Source: Neurospora intermedia (Eukaryota; Ascomycota; Sordariomycetes; Sordariales; Sordariaceae). Taken from it: 64,000 nucleotides of DNA. The notes beneath the pieces are model-generated. The model was not told the DNA's origin. It made no database searches and saw only the letters and a list, made by a program, of their open reading frames with translations. The stretch is taken from the NCBI GenBank assembly GCA_037102815.1, contig BTPP01000003.1:4960001-5024000 (forward strand). Direction: 5' to 3'. Position numbers and translations under genes: made by a program. This document shows, one piece after another, positions 43,443 through 56,199 of the stretch; the first letter of the stretch is position 1, and the number at the start of each line of letters is the position of its first letter.

Positions 43443-45206
43443 GAGGACTCCTCGCTGCTGCGGCGGTTTGAGGTTCTATGGAGCGGTTGGTGGCCTGGGG
43501 ATGGGAAAACCTAGGCTCGACTGGTTTGATCCGGGCGGGGTTTGAGAATCGCATTGGTTATGGCTTCCTGAAATACGTTTTGGACAAGCTATTGCTATGC
43601 TTTGTCTGAGCACAAAAGCGTTTCTGGATGGGAGTTTTGCCTAGACCTCAGTTGGTTTCTGATTTTTGGTTCCCTTGCGGGGTGTCTGTTGTTTACTTTT
43701 TTTCTTTGTTCGTGTCGTTATCAGCGTGTTGTTGTCCACGTTTTGTTTATACTACGTACTATTACTTTGCATTTACGATCGGGTTAAAGTTTCATCCCAG
43801 GAAATTGTGTGGAAGAGAAAGAAGAAATGGATATATATCGACTTCAAGTTCAGTCAAAAGGAGCCCCGAGAGCAAGGAACTTTTATGATACCCCAAAATA
43901 TGTATCTTTCATCTAGCCTCTTCTTAGATAGACGGATGGATAAGGACGGAGAACCTGATACTTTACGAATCACCAAATTGAGTCTCCCTCTGTTGCTGCG
44001 CCGCTCAGCCGCAATCGGCAGTGCCTTCACTCACTGTATGTGATGTTCCTCGTTTTGTATGCGATGACTCGGTGAACAGAGGCACCAATGAGGCTCAAGA
44101 TATGTAGGAAGAAAGCCATCATTGTAAGTTTTGTTTTTTCCTTTGATCAGTCCATCACCAGAGATCGATTTCACGTTCACGCAACTTCCGGTATTAGTTC
44201 GTATTGTCACTCTGAATACAATTTTATGGAGAGAAGAGAAGGAAGATGAAGGTTCTTGATCACGGGATGAAATGTCGGCCCTTCGTTTTCAAATTGTGTT
44301 CAGATCGACGACTTATGGAACGGTAATGGAGGAGCTTGGATAACATAAAACGTGGTACAAGAATGACCCGGTAGACAACAGCTATGGTGAACCGGAACTC
44401 ATTTGTGTCCGTAGAGAAAGCGCATAAAAGCAGTGGACCACGGCTTGATCTGAACTAGTTTGCATGGCACTCCCTCGATCTAGCCTACCGACCTACGACT
44501 ACATTCCCCTTGCCCCCCGCCGTCCTACTCTTTCCTCTTCTCGTCCTGTCTAACCCTCCCTTCCTCCACTATACAATCCTCCTATCCACCCCCATTCTCC
44601 TAGAGTCTCCTTGTATATTCTCTTCTACTCAAGCGAGTGAAATTGTACCGTGAAATCGACGGCGCATCCCTCATTTCTTCCCTTTTCTCGCCCATACCCG
44701 CCGATTGTGACCTTTCCTTGCATAAATTTCCCCCATAATCACCTGCGTGAAAAAAAGAGTGTCGTCGCATGTTATACGCCCGCCGCCCTATCCGTTACTT
44801 GGAGGATGAATGGATGCACTTCACACCAGCATCATCGGTCGGCACTAGATAGATGAGATCGTATCGGTCCACTTCTGCTTTCTCTTCGGGGTAGTAGTAG
44901 TAGAGGGATAGATCCAAAAAGATGAGAATGAAAAGACAGAAAAAAAAAAGAGACGAAAACCAGCTTGCGAGTTTATTTCGAGACGATCGGAACAACCAGG
45001 AAAAGAAAATCTCATCAACATCTAATTATGTCCGCCGGGTATAGATGGTGTCCCCTCACAATTATCCCCATGGAACACCCTGTTGTTTTGTGCTGATGTC
45101 AAGGCGTGCGCTGCGCCTTCGGTAAATGGCCTCATGAGCGTTGGTGTGATGGTGTTGTGATGGTGGTAGTATGTCTGGTGTGGTTTGGTTGGTTGTGGTG
45201 AATTAA
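43443..45206. other. 3' regions of the Nop6-like and RAC genes, no gene seen
   Basis: 1.76 kb between convergent stops. No domain-bearing frame. There are AT-rich 3' UTR-like stretches (43740-43900) and purine runs (44936-44960). The stretch is unusually long for convergent 3' ends in this window, yet I see nothing that supports a third gene. Confidence 0.5.
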
Positions 45207-46284
<1,078 letters not shown>

Positions 46285-48815
46285 TGTGGGAATGGCTGAG
46301 AAAGATGGATTGGGGGTGGGATTGGTATTAGGGACTCGTGATTAGAGGTTTGGTATGTTGTTGTAGTCGACGTGAAAGCAGCAGTGACGGATCGAAGTGG
46401 CAGAAAGTCGTTGGGATACAGAAAAAAAAGGGTTGGGTCGGTCGGTGCAATCGGTTGAGGCTGGCAGCACAGGTGTGGTGCACTTGTGGACTTCCCTGTA
46501 TGGTGCACTGGTCTTGTCAAAGTGGTCCTCCTCGTTCAACGCAAGAGGCGGGAAGCGGGCGGCGGAGACAGGGAGTAGGCTGGGAATTTGCCCTGGGGCG
46601 CGCCTGGACTGGGCGCCCGTTAGAGCCCTGGCTGGTCGCTGGCTGCCATCCATTCATGCCGATGTAGCCCCGTCACTGGTCAGTGCTTGGGGACGGGAGT
46701 CGGGCAGGGTTTACGGCTGTTACTTACCTGGGTAGGTACTGTATCACGGTCTGGGAAGTAGCTTCTTTGTGACGCTGGAGTCGCTGCTGTGCCATCTCCG
46801 TCACCATTGGTAGGTCTCTTTGGTTCGTTACTGATTGCAGTCTGGCAGCCCGAGTACTTGGCAGTGTACTGCGGTAACGAAGAAGTGATGACGGTCAAGT
46901 AGTAGCATTAGGTCTAGATGGTTGGGTTAATTTCATCTGCCAGTGACAGAAGACAGACAGACCACCGATCACTAACAACAATGTGCGCTCAAAAGCACGA
47001 CTTGAGATAATATCGATCTCAAGAGACGGACTCTGCAGTGATTGTCCAGACAGCCAGACCAAGGGGAATGCGCACTGTCCCTTTCCCACCTCAGTCACTA
47101 CAACAAGTGGCGGCGTGGCGGGGGAAGTCGCACTGAACCACAGGGCAGCCCGTTCCGTTTCTCTGGCGATTCAAATCAAGTGGAGCGCTATTTAGCCTTT
47201 CAGATCCCATCATTCCTTCCAAACGTGCCGTCACTTTTTCCTGTCGGCGGCATGGCATTCGATTGGGGAGTTGATCAAAGTCTCCTCACACCTCGGCGTC
47301 AAATGCTTCAATGATCGCGGTAATCAAAGACAAGACCAGATCTCTTTGCTCGAAGCAGCACGCAACAGAGTACTAAATGCTTGGGACACTTGAAGCAAGG
47401 CGCTAACCAGATATCCATATCAGGGGCTTTGTTTGTTGGAAAGTCTTGGCATTCAGAGGATAGGGGAAATCAGCATCCGGTGACCGAACTCACCCGTTTC
47501 GAAACTAAGGATCAAGAGACAGGAGAAACTCGATCTGTTGGTGATATCATTGCCGACACAACGGTTTCAACTCGACCCAAGTGGAGTAAATGGTGCTGCT
47601 TGCTGTCACGCGAAAGTCTAGGGCCACTGGCAGACGTCCAGCGACACTAGAATCAGACGACGGATGGCTACGTCTGAGATTTGGCTCTTGAAGCACAATC
47701 TGTAACATATCTCCAGTCAAAGCACCCGCCAAGAGGAAGAAGGCCAAGCCATGAAAAGGCGCCAGGCATCGTTGTAGAGGTAGTGTATGGGGAGCCCCTG
47801 ACTTGCTTTTAGCCAAGTCCAGTTCAGGCAATGGCTGGCAGGAGGTGGGAAAAGTTAGGTATAGAACCGTCTGATATTGCCTGAGCACAACCAAAAACAC
47901 TGAAGCTCTCACATGGTTATCGCTATCACCACCTATTGACAGCGGCTGCGATATCCCCCTTATCGGACGGAACCTCCGTCTTTTGGCGGTGTACTTCAAG
48001 TTGTATCGTCGGGGCGAGCCCTGTGCAGTGGACGTTACAACGGGACGGGAGCCTTGTGCACAGTAACCTATCCGCAGTGTCCAAAGCATTGTGACGTAGA
48101 TAGAGTGTTTCCAAAACTAAGCGAAGCCGACTCTGGTGACTCCGTACACCACATCACTCCGCTCTGCCGTGAGTACGGATGGCCCAAGCCAAGTTGAGCA
48201 AAACAAGCGAGACTTTTTGCAAGACACGGAAACACAACAACCGCAAGATCAGCAGGACGCTCACTCGTGGAGAATGGAGAATAAGGTGATGATCCAAGGG
48301 GGCAAGGGCAAGTCCCTGGCGACGGGACCTCTGTGGTCCGGGCGTTGACCACCGTCGGGCGCACCCGCCCCACTGCGGAATTATGGGGTAGGCGAACGGC
48401 GGCCGGGGGCAGCCCAGGGCCCGGCGGGCATTCACAAGGAACTCGAAGAAAAGCGGGGCCGATGCAATCAACACCCGCCCGTTGATCCATTTGCGACAGT
48501 GCACCCCCCGTTACAATCAACTGAATTGGCAAGCCCAAACGCGTCGTCGCGTCTGCTGCTCTCCGAACTTCGTCGTCATCGTCGAGGTTTACAACACCTC
48601 GGGCCTAGCTTCACAAATCTGTAATGCTAGAAGCCTGCGCCACACATAGCAACAATTCCCAGGCGGGACAGCTTGCGACATTGCTTCAGCGCATTCCAAA
48701 CACCACCACCACCATCACCACCACCATCCATCTCTAACACCGACGCCCACCTCATCGCATCACATCGCAACCCTCTCCGCCAAACGAGGCCAGGCCCGGC
48801 CTTCCTCCCATCAAG
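46285..48815. other. Long intergenic region between RAC and CENP-T, no gene seen
   Basis: 2.5 kb between divergent starts. Frames at 47547-48089 and 48068-48538 (minus) and 47042-47650 (plus) have no recognisable motif or supporting codon pattern. The 46700-48650 stretch may hold an undetected short or noncoding gene, but nothing in it can be supported. The CCACCACCACCATCACC tract near 48701-48725 is in the CENP-T leader. Confidence 0.5.
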
Positions 48816-50758
48816 ATGGCCGACCCCAACAATCCACCACCACAACCAGCCCGAACCCCCTCAAAACCCTCTTTCTCCTCCCAAATCCCCGTCCGAACCA
48901 CTCCCGGCCTCTCCGTCGTACCAGCTCTCCCACGAGCCTACACCCCCGGCCCCAACGCCCGCGCATACACCCCCGGCGCCCGCACCCCCCGCGGCCTCCT
49001 CCTCCTTTCCGCACACAACACTCCCAACCCCAATGCGACCCCGCACGTCCGCGCCGCCTACCGCGCCATCGACTCCCGACGCGCCGCCATCCTCACGCCT
49101 CACCACGCGCGCCGCCGCTCGTTGCGCGAAGCCCGCGAGACCCCGCGTAATTTCCTGCTGCAGCTAGGTAAAGTGTTGGCGCCCAAGAGTGAAAGGATCC
49201 CGAGTAGTAGTTCGAGTCCTGCTTCGGCGCTTTCTGGATCTGCTGCTGCTGCTGCTGGGGGGAGTGGAGAAGGACAAGAGGAGGGGGACACGTCGGAGGA
49301 GTTGACCTTTGACATATCCACGCGGAGTAGGTATGGAGATGAGGATGATGACGAGGAGGAGGAGTTGCCTAAGAGGCCGAGACTCAGCTTGGGGTTAGGG
49401 GCGGGGGATGGGGAGGGCGATGATTGGGAAGATGATGATGATGATGAACTGCCGCAACCACATCGGAGTGCAGGGCTTGAAGATCTGACGGAGAACTTTA
49501 CGGTGCAGAGTATCGAGTTGCCGAGACGGGTGGATCCGGAGAAGGATCAACAGAGGATGAGGGATTCGATGGGGCGGTTGAGTGATTTCCCGCAGCTACA
49601 ACCACAACAACAGAGTGATGGGATCGATTCGGGGTTCTTTCCGCCTGCTGCAATTGATGAGGACGACTTTGGAAATGCCGAGGATAGGATACCGGATGAG
49701 TTCAGCAGGCTGGACTCGGACGAGACGAGGAGACGGGAGACGATCGGTGGGGAAGGGGGCATGGGGCTGCTGCTGGGAGCTGGAGGGAGGGATAGTGATT
49801 TCCACATTGAGGTGCCGGTGGGGATGGATGAAAGCACGTTTATGATTGCTTCGCCTACGAGGCAGTTTGAGATGGGTCAAGCTGCTGAAGCGGCGGCAAC
49901 AAGCGGCCAAGGTGGAGGTTTTGCCGAGTTGATGGACCAGAGGAGCGACAGTTACGACAACAATGACGATGACGGATATGATATTGGACCAGCATACGAA
50001 GATTATGATAACGACGACGGTATGGCCATGGATCTCGATAACAACCAAGACGACCAGGGACAGGCAGGCTCGGATGAGGAGATGACAAGATTATCAGGTT
50101 ACACACCAACAGCGGCGAGGGTATCACTTTCAGCTTCGGCGGCGCGGGAGAGACTCGGATTGTTTCGGGAAGAGGGTGGTGAACGAGGGGGCTTCTCCAA
50201 GATCAAAGCCACCAAAAAGATCTCCAAACATGGCATTGAGTACACAACATTGCCTCCGGCCATGGTCAAGCGGTTGGCGCAAACATTCGCCAAGACGAGC
50301 GGCGCGAAGGGGAACATCTCGCCTGAAGCGCTCAAGGCAATCATGCAGGCTTCGGACTGGTTCTTTGAGCAGTTGGGAGATGACTTGTCGGCGTACGCAA
50401 AGCACGCACATCGCAAAACTATCGATATGAGTGATATGCTTACATTGATGAAGAGGTATGCTTGGTGCTTTTGCTTTGATCCCTGGGTATCCGATTGTTT
50501 ATATCCTGTGCAGTGTTCTTTGTACACTTTTTTTGACCTATTGTACATGACGGACTGACTTACAACTTTTTGATTGTTTTTCATAGACAACGTCAAACCA
50601 ACGCCCAAACCACGCCGTTTGCCTTGGCGCAACGATACCTTCCTAGAGAGCTCCTCCAGGAACTGAGGATGACGCCGCCTGTTCCGGTCAAGAAGCGCCG
50701 AAAGGCTGCCTCTTCCAGCCGTGCTGGGGTTGGCGGCGAAGATGAAGAGGTGACGTGA
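48816..50758 (+). CDS. CENP-T/Cnn1-like inner-kinetochore histone-fold protein
   Basis: Exons 48816-50455 and 50587-50758 give 603 aa. The C-terminal histone fold starts near residue 467: ISKHGIEYTTLPPAMVKRLAQTFAK, then ISPEALKAIMQASDWFFEQLGDDLSAYAKHAHRKTIDMSDMLTLMKR, then the helix after the splice, PFALAQRYLPRELLQELR. This is the CENP-T signature, including the extra C-terminal helices that bind CENP-W/Wip1. CENP-T links centromeric nucleosomes to the Ndc80 complex. The N-terminus is Pro/Arg/Thr-rich (TPGPNARAYTPGARTPRGLL), with TP sites suited to Cdk1 control; the typical Ndc80-binding motif lies in this region in relatives. A long acidic disordered middle follows. Stop TGA is followed by GT, so a GTGAGT overlapping the end could in principle splice, which I consider unlikely. 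Confidence 0.9.
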
Positions 50759-50820
50759 GTGTTTGTTACCAGTGATGTGTGACAAAGCAAAGCTATCACT
50801 GCCCACTCACATACTCATGT

Positions 50821-52166
50821 TTACCAGCTCTTGTTCATGCGAACGCGCTTGGTAATCTGGTTTGCGGGCTTCTTGACCACGAGCCAGAACATGATGGAGG
50901 TGGCAGCAGCGAGACCGTACCTAAGTTCCAATTAGTCGGGCACTGATATGCGGCACCGTAGGGGTACGTCGAGAATTGGAAGGAGGTGAAGCATCGGTTG
51001 AGAACATACCATGTAAAGATGTACTGCGCATGGTTGTTGCGAAGGTTGACCTCGGCGACTCTACCGATAGGGATACCACGCGCCTCGTAGTCATAGACGG
51101 TGATGATGTCGGGAACTGCGCACAAACATACGTTAGTCCCATACCTAGCTAGAATAGCCATTATACCATTAGAGGACGCAGGCCAGGCCAGTCACGTCCA
51201 TAACTGGCAGAGAAGAAAACAGAGATACCCACCAATAGTCTGCTCAATCCACACCGGTTGACTGCCCGTCAACTCGGCCATCTGCTTCACATCCGGGAAA
51301 TAAAACTCGCCAATATCCGGCCTGTTGTCCGGCGTGAACATGTTCTTCTTCCACGGCTCTCTCAGCATGCCCTCCACACGGACCTTTTCGCCCTGCTTTA
51401 CGGAATCCGGCCTGCTCCTCTGGTCCGCAAACTTCTTGCTCACCCACCCCCTGTTGACCAGCACCTTGGAGCTCGGATCATCTCCCCTCTCCAGGGGCGT
51501 GACAACCATGTACCCTTGTTCGCCGTCGCGCATGCGCGGGCCGATCAGCATCTCTTGGTCGTGTCGGTAGACGCCCTCGGCGTAGACGCGGCGGTAGTCG
51601 AAGTCGGCGATGGCGGCCGGGTCCACGCGGGGGGGAAGGGGGAGAGGGTCCCGGATGATGCGGTCTTCGCATTTGGCGATCAGGTCCGTCTTCCATTTTA
51701 GTCGGTAGACTTGCCATGTTCCGAGGAAGAGGGCGGTGATGGGGATGATGGCTGTGAGGAGGAGGAGATAAATGGGTTAGTCAGTTTTTTTTTTTATCGG
51801 TGTTGACACAAGGCTGCATAGCGCATGTTGGGTTTGTAGATGTTTGGGACTCAATCAGGACATACCCAGAATAATCAAACCCTTGCCATGTCTCCTGCCG
51901 GTCCGCACAAGCTCGGGAGGGTTATCGAGGATGGAAGTAAAGTTGGGATCATCGCCGGGTTGTTGAGTCTGTCGGCGTGTGGACGAGGTGGTGAATTGGC
52001 GGCGGGGAGTAGAGGCAGCGTTTCTGCCGAGTCTAGTAGCTGTCGTGAATCGCGTCGCAGCTGCTGCTTGGGCTGTTGCTGTTTGTCTTTGGAGGATTAT
52101 CCTCTTTCCCAAGCTCTGTTGCGACGTGCGCAGGAGGCACTGGAATATGCTCCCGCTGGCCGCCAT
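50821..52166 (-). CDS. shy1: SURF1/Shy1 cytochrome c oxidase assembly protein
   Basis: Four exons (minus): 52166-51866, 51751-51233, 51115-51010, 50920-50821; 341 aa and every junction phase-consistent. The presequence is basic and Thr/Ala/Ser-rich (residues 1-60). Transmembrane 1 lies at about 95-113 (GLIILGMAIIPITALFLGTWQVYRLKWK, with the family motif LGTWQVYRL), and transmembrane 2 near the C-terminus (YGLAAATSIMFWLVV). Between them the intermembrane-space domain has GYMVVTPLER, VLVNRGWV and NNHAQYIFTWYG, all SURF1 hallmarks. SURF1/Shy1 helps heme a insertion into Cox1. It shares the window with PET191, another oxidase assembly factor, 50 kb away; this is not an operon. Stop codon lies only 62 bp from the stop of CENP-T on the other strand. 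Confidence 0.95.
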
Positions 52167-53165
52167 TGTCCGTTCGTTCGTTCGTTTCGTCGGTCGGTTG
52201 ATCGATCGGCCGAAGAGGTAGATAGGTACTGTAGGTAGTTATATGGTGGTGGCTGAGAGAAAGGATCGGGGGCTGCTGCTAATAATAACAACAAGCAACC
52301 ATCAACAGCATGTGACGAAACTGAAGCTGGGGAAAGATGCGGACAAACTTCGTCATTTGCCGGACACAGGAAAGTTCTCGGTGGAGCTGCTGTTTTGCTG
52401 CTCCGATCAAAGTCCAGTTCTGGGCGATGCCCCGCTGGCTGGTGGTGGGTGTGGGGCGTTTCCATCCGAACGGCCGGGGCCGCTGAGGTGGGTGCAGTTC
52501 CTGAGTGCCGCCCCACCAATGCTTGGCACCAGGGGTCGTGTAAGTGATGGATGGCTGTTAAAGGACCGTGGGGGTCATTTTGATGAAAGACTACAAACAC
52601 CTTGATGGTCCATGGATGTCAGAGTCACCAGGCTGTGTGTTACTTGGGAATGTCGGTGGTGTATAACTCTAGTCTACATGTTCGTTTGCTGAGTTGAATG
52701 CAATGCCTTGCTTCTGTTCTGGTGATTAGCCACACTCCTCCTGATTGTGCAGTGAAGCACCCGAATGCAGCTTCAAAATAAAACAAGGCAAGGCAGGCCC
52801 GGTCCGGATAATTAAAATAACAAGAATGATAAATATCTTCAGGTGCTTCTTCACGAGCATAGAGCAGGCCCCATTTTGGAGCTTCATACCCAGAGGTAAC
52901 CTGCTCGTGTGTATCAAAGCCACTGCAGACTTCTTTTTCAAACCACTTGAAAAGGAAACCACTTTAGGCTCGAAAGAAAGTGTACTTTCCATCTTCTGCT
53001 TCCCGCTCGCTACCTAGGTAATCACCAATCTAACCCAACATCGATCCGCCAAACCTAGCCTGTCCTCCTTCACTTACCTTGACATCAACAACACTATCAA
53101 ATACTTGGTACTACTATATACCACATCCATAAGTACAGAGCTGCTCAACCCAAGCAACGCCCAAG
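52167..53165. promoter_or_regulatory. Divergent promoter region between SURF1 and a small unknown gene
   Basis: About 1 kb separates the two outward-facing starts. TTCGTTCGTTCGTTTCG at about 52173-52190 is a short tetranucleotide repeat just upstream of the SURF1 ATG. A perfect TACCTAGGTA palindrome is at 53011-53020, about 150 bp before the next ATG. No TATA box stands out. The frames within it have no domain features. Confidence 0.45.
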
Positions 53166-53687
53166 ATGTCTTCTCCTGGGGCCGGTAGCTTCAGCACTCT
53201 ATCGAGCTACGCCTCCTCCGCACCCGATCATCAAGGGCAACACGCTGATGGCCTTCCACTTCCCGCTACGGCCCAACCTACCACAACCAGAACTACTACC
53301 ACACTGCCGCCAGTGTCTCCATCATCTACTACCAACGCAACCAACTTCCTCACCAACAACTCGTCAACCCCCTCCAACAATATCAACAACAACACCCCCA
53401 ACCTCCTCGGTCCAACACGCACAGCCACGATCAACTTCAACCTCCTCCCCGAGCTCGAAACCGGACTCGACATCAACAGGCTCAACTACCTCTGCAAACA
53501 AGAGCAACAGTCCATAGCCACCGCCACCTCTACCGACAAACAACCAGAAGAGGAAGAAGAGCCAGAAGAACTTGGTTGGAAGGACGCATACGAAGTCATG
53601 ATCAAAGTTCCCCTTCAGGGTCTTGCGGCGTGGACGAGAAGGTGGAGAAGGGTAGCTAAAACTGAGAGGGGGCAGGGGATGGTGTAA
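53166..53687 (+). CDS. Small unknown protein, Ser/Thr/Asn-rich
   Basis: Single-exon frame of 173 codons. I do not recognise a family. The N-terminal half is low-complexity (Thr, Pro, Asn and Ser runs), followed by TINFNLLPELETGLDINRLNYLCKQEQQSI, an acidic stretch (EEEEEPEELGWKDAYEVMIKVP) and a basic amphipathic end (LQGLAAWTRRWRRVAKTERGQGMV). The non-repetitive C-terminal 75 residues have mixed, protein-like composition and are the best reason to accept it. The start has CAAG before ATG and a CCCAAGCAACGCC leader typical of Sordariales. No signal peptide or membrane segment is seen. Confidence 0.62.
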   Translation: MSSPGAGSFSTLSSYASSAPDHQGQHADGLPLPATAQPTTTRTTTTLPPVSPSSTTNATNFLTNNSSTPSNNINNNTPNLLGPTRTATINFNLLPELETGLDINRLNYLCKQEQQSIATATSTDKQPEEEEEPEELGWKDAYEVMIKVPLQGLAAWTRRWRRVAKTERGQGMV

Positions 53688-54274
53688 GGTCGTCGACTAG
53701 AGAAGTTGGCGTGTAATTAGGTAATTACTCAACCAGCCGGCCGGTCGGCCACCGACGGACCAACCGATTTGGCCTTGTGCGACGGACAGAATATGGGGTT
53801 TCACAGTTTATTATTGGGAAGGACCTGACAAGGAGTGGACAAAGCAGAGAATTGGATTATGGGCAACCGCATTAATACCTTTTTTAATTTTTTTTCTTCG
53901 GCTGCCCTGGCGAGGGTAGAAAGGCAGGCTCAGCGAAAAATGATTCTACCTTACTAGCATCACAATAACATCATGACAATAATATCACCCATCACCCAAG
54001 CGAGCTAGCAGTGGTCAGAAATATGCCTGGTAACAGTTTCTGTATACAGCAAATGGAAATGGTAATTGCCCAAGGAGCGGTACTTAGTCAGTTATTTGCT
54101 TTACGTGCGTGACAATCTGATGTAGCTTGACCATCCATCTCAGCCTTCCGCTTCCACAAATCGTATGGTATCACGTATCGTATCCCCCCTTCTCTCTTCC
54201 TGACTTCCTTCCTGACTTCCTCCCATCCTGATTGTTTCAAAACGGCATGCAGAACACTCAAGTCGAGTCAATCT
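53688..54274. terminator. 3' region between the small unknown gene and the membrane-protein gene
   Basis: 590 bp between convergent stops. AT-rich stretches (TTTTTTAATTTTTTTTC at about 53880-53897) and AATAACATCATGACAATAATATC near 53964 are candidate 3'-end signals for the two genes. CGGCCGGTCGGCC-like GC palindrome near 53735-53750. No coding region seen. Confidence 0.45.
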
Positions 54275-56027
54275 TCACTTCTTAACTTCCCCCTCCTCAG
54301 CAACCTTGGCATCCTCATAAGCCGGGGGAGCCTCAACCTCAGCCTCGGGCTCCTGCGCAGTCAACAAACCAGCCTTCTCTTCAACAGGGGCCTCAGCTTC
54401 GTCTTTGCCGTGGCGCTGTGCACGCTTGCAACCAGCACCACCGCGGCGACGGCACTTTTGACCGTTGCAGCCACCACGACGGTAGAAAAAGCGGTAGAGA
54501 GCGACGATGAGGGTTCCGACGGCCATGCCGATGCTGTTTCGTGATGTTAGCGATCGTTCGAATAGGGAAAGGGGGAAAGGCGGAAGTCAAAACGTACAAG
54601 CTAACAGACACACCAGCAACAATACCAACCAGCACCGGCAACAGAACATGGGTAGTGATGCTCTTCAGCAACTGGCCCCAGCTGTGCTCATAGCGGTGCA
54701 TGCCGCCATGGTGGTGACCATGCTCCTCAGACTCCTGCTGGGGCACCTCATCAAGTAGGTCCTTGATCTTCTGTTCTTGCTCGACGTCCTCCTGAACGGG
54801 GGAAGCAACAATCTCCCAAGTACCGTCCTGGCCTTCAGTGATGTCGATCCGTTCCACATCAATCTCCACCACTGGCATCTCCCGCTCACTGCCCTCCTTC
54901 TCCTCCTCAGCGGGGGACATGATCATCATACCATGCTCCTCCATATCGTCGTTGTTGTCGCCATGGCAACCTCCCATCTTCTTCCCCCAAGCCTCCTTAC
55001 CCTCCTTCACCTTCTCCCTGAACCCTTCCAAAAGACGACACAAGAAGTTATCACACTCTTGCTCCTGCTTCGTTTGGTCGTCGGGAATAACACCCATAAA
55101 AGGCACCGGAACCCCGCTGTCCTCATCGTTCGAGGCAGCAGTCTCAATGTTCCCAATCATCAACTTCTGCGTCACCGAATCCCGCAGAAGCTTGATGTCC
55201 ACGCTCGGAATGCCTGAGATAAAGGCGTTGCCGACCTCAACGATTTGCAGGTTCAGATCGATGACTTCTTGGTTAGCGGCGGCAGTAGCTTGCTCAGCGG
55301 GGTCGGAAGAAACCTGGGGCAGAGAAGTGCGAAGGCCGAACCCGAGGTTTTGCGGGAGGGTTTTGGGCTTGCGGTTTCTGTGCTTGCGGTTCTTGTGTTT
55401 CCTGTTTTTGTGCTGCTTCTTATGATCGTCGTCGTCCTGTTGTTGTTGTTGTTGTTCTTGTTGTTGTTGTTGCTTCTCGTGGTCGTTGTTGGAATCATCG
55501 TGATCACTTTGGTCGTCCTCCTCCTCCATCTTCTCAACCCACTCCTTGTCGTCGCGCAAAGGCTTCTTCGGAGCAGCACCATCCCCCTCCCCCTCCCCCT
55601 CCAAAACCTGTCCAGCCCATAACTGCGCCCTCAACGGGTCAGCATTGGGAAACAGCTCGAACCCGTTGACCAGCAACCTATCTCCTCCCGCGGTGCCGGC
55701 ACTGTGATCAATCTTGAAGTCCAGCTCCAAGTGGTTCGGCTTGTCGGTCAAGACCTTGGGGTGGTGCTTGTTGTGATGACGGTCCTTGATGAGGACGGGG
55801 CAGCCGGGGCAGGCGAGCTCGATCAGTTGGTGTTGAGAGGCGGCGGCGGTGATGGGGTCGAGACCGGTGGCAGAGGGAGGGTTGTTGATTTCGGAAGCGA
55901 CTTCTTGTGCAAAGGCGATGTCGGTGTCGGAGAGCTCGGGGGGGATGAGGAAGGCGGACACGCCGCCGCTGGCGGAGAGGAAGGTGGCCGAGATGGCGGC
56001 AGCGGTGGTGAGTTGTTTGGGTATCAT
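54275..56027 (-). CDS. Secretory-pathway single-pass membrane protein, unknown function (DUF7728-like)
   Basis: Exons (minus) 56027-54598 and 54533-54275 give 562 aa. A cleavable signal peptide (MIPKQLTTAAAISATFLSASGGVSA) leads to a lumenal domain containing LIELACPGCPV near residue 70, an LELDFKIDH...LLVNGFELFP segment, a Glu/Asp-Gln-Lys-Asn-Arg insert (HKNRKHKNRKHRNRK, about 190-225), then GFGLRTSLP...LQIVEVGNAFI...SVDIKLL. A Cys pair (CDNFLC) and His-rich stretch (HGHHHGGMHRYEH) precede one transmembrane helix split by the intron, LLPVLVGIVAGVSVSF-IGMAVGTLIVALYRFFYRR. The cytosolic tail is Cys/Arg-basic then acidic and contains PPAYED, a PPxY motif suited to Rsp5-type ubiquitin ligases. 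I recognise it only as a fungal uncharacterised family; no function is claimed. Confidence 0.82.
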
Positions 56028-56199
56028 GGTGTTGTCGGTGACTGTGGTTGAATGATCGGTTGTTGTTTGTTGGTTGAATGGAAGAAGTTCGAAAAACGAG
56101 GTGTGTAGGGTGCTGACTTAGGTGTAAGTCCCAGATAAGGGGGAAATGGGCAGTGTACCATAGCGCGCACACGGTATCTGTAAAAATGGTCTTGGGTAT

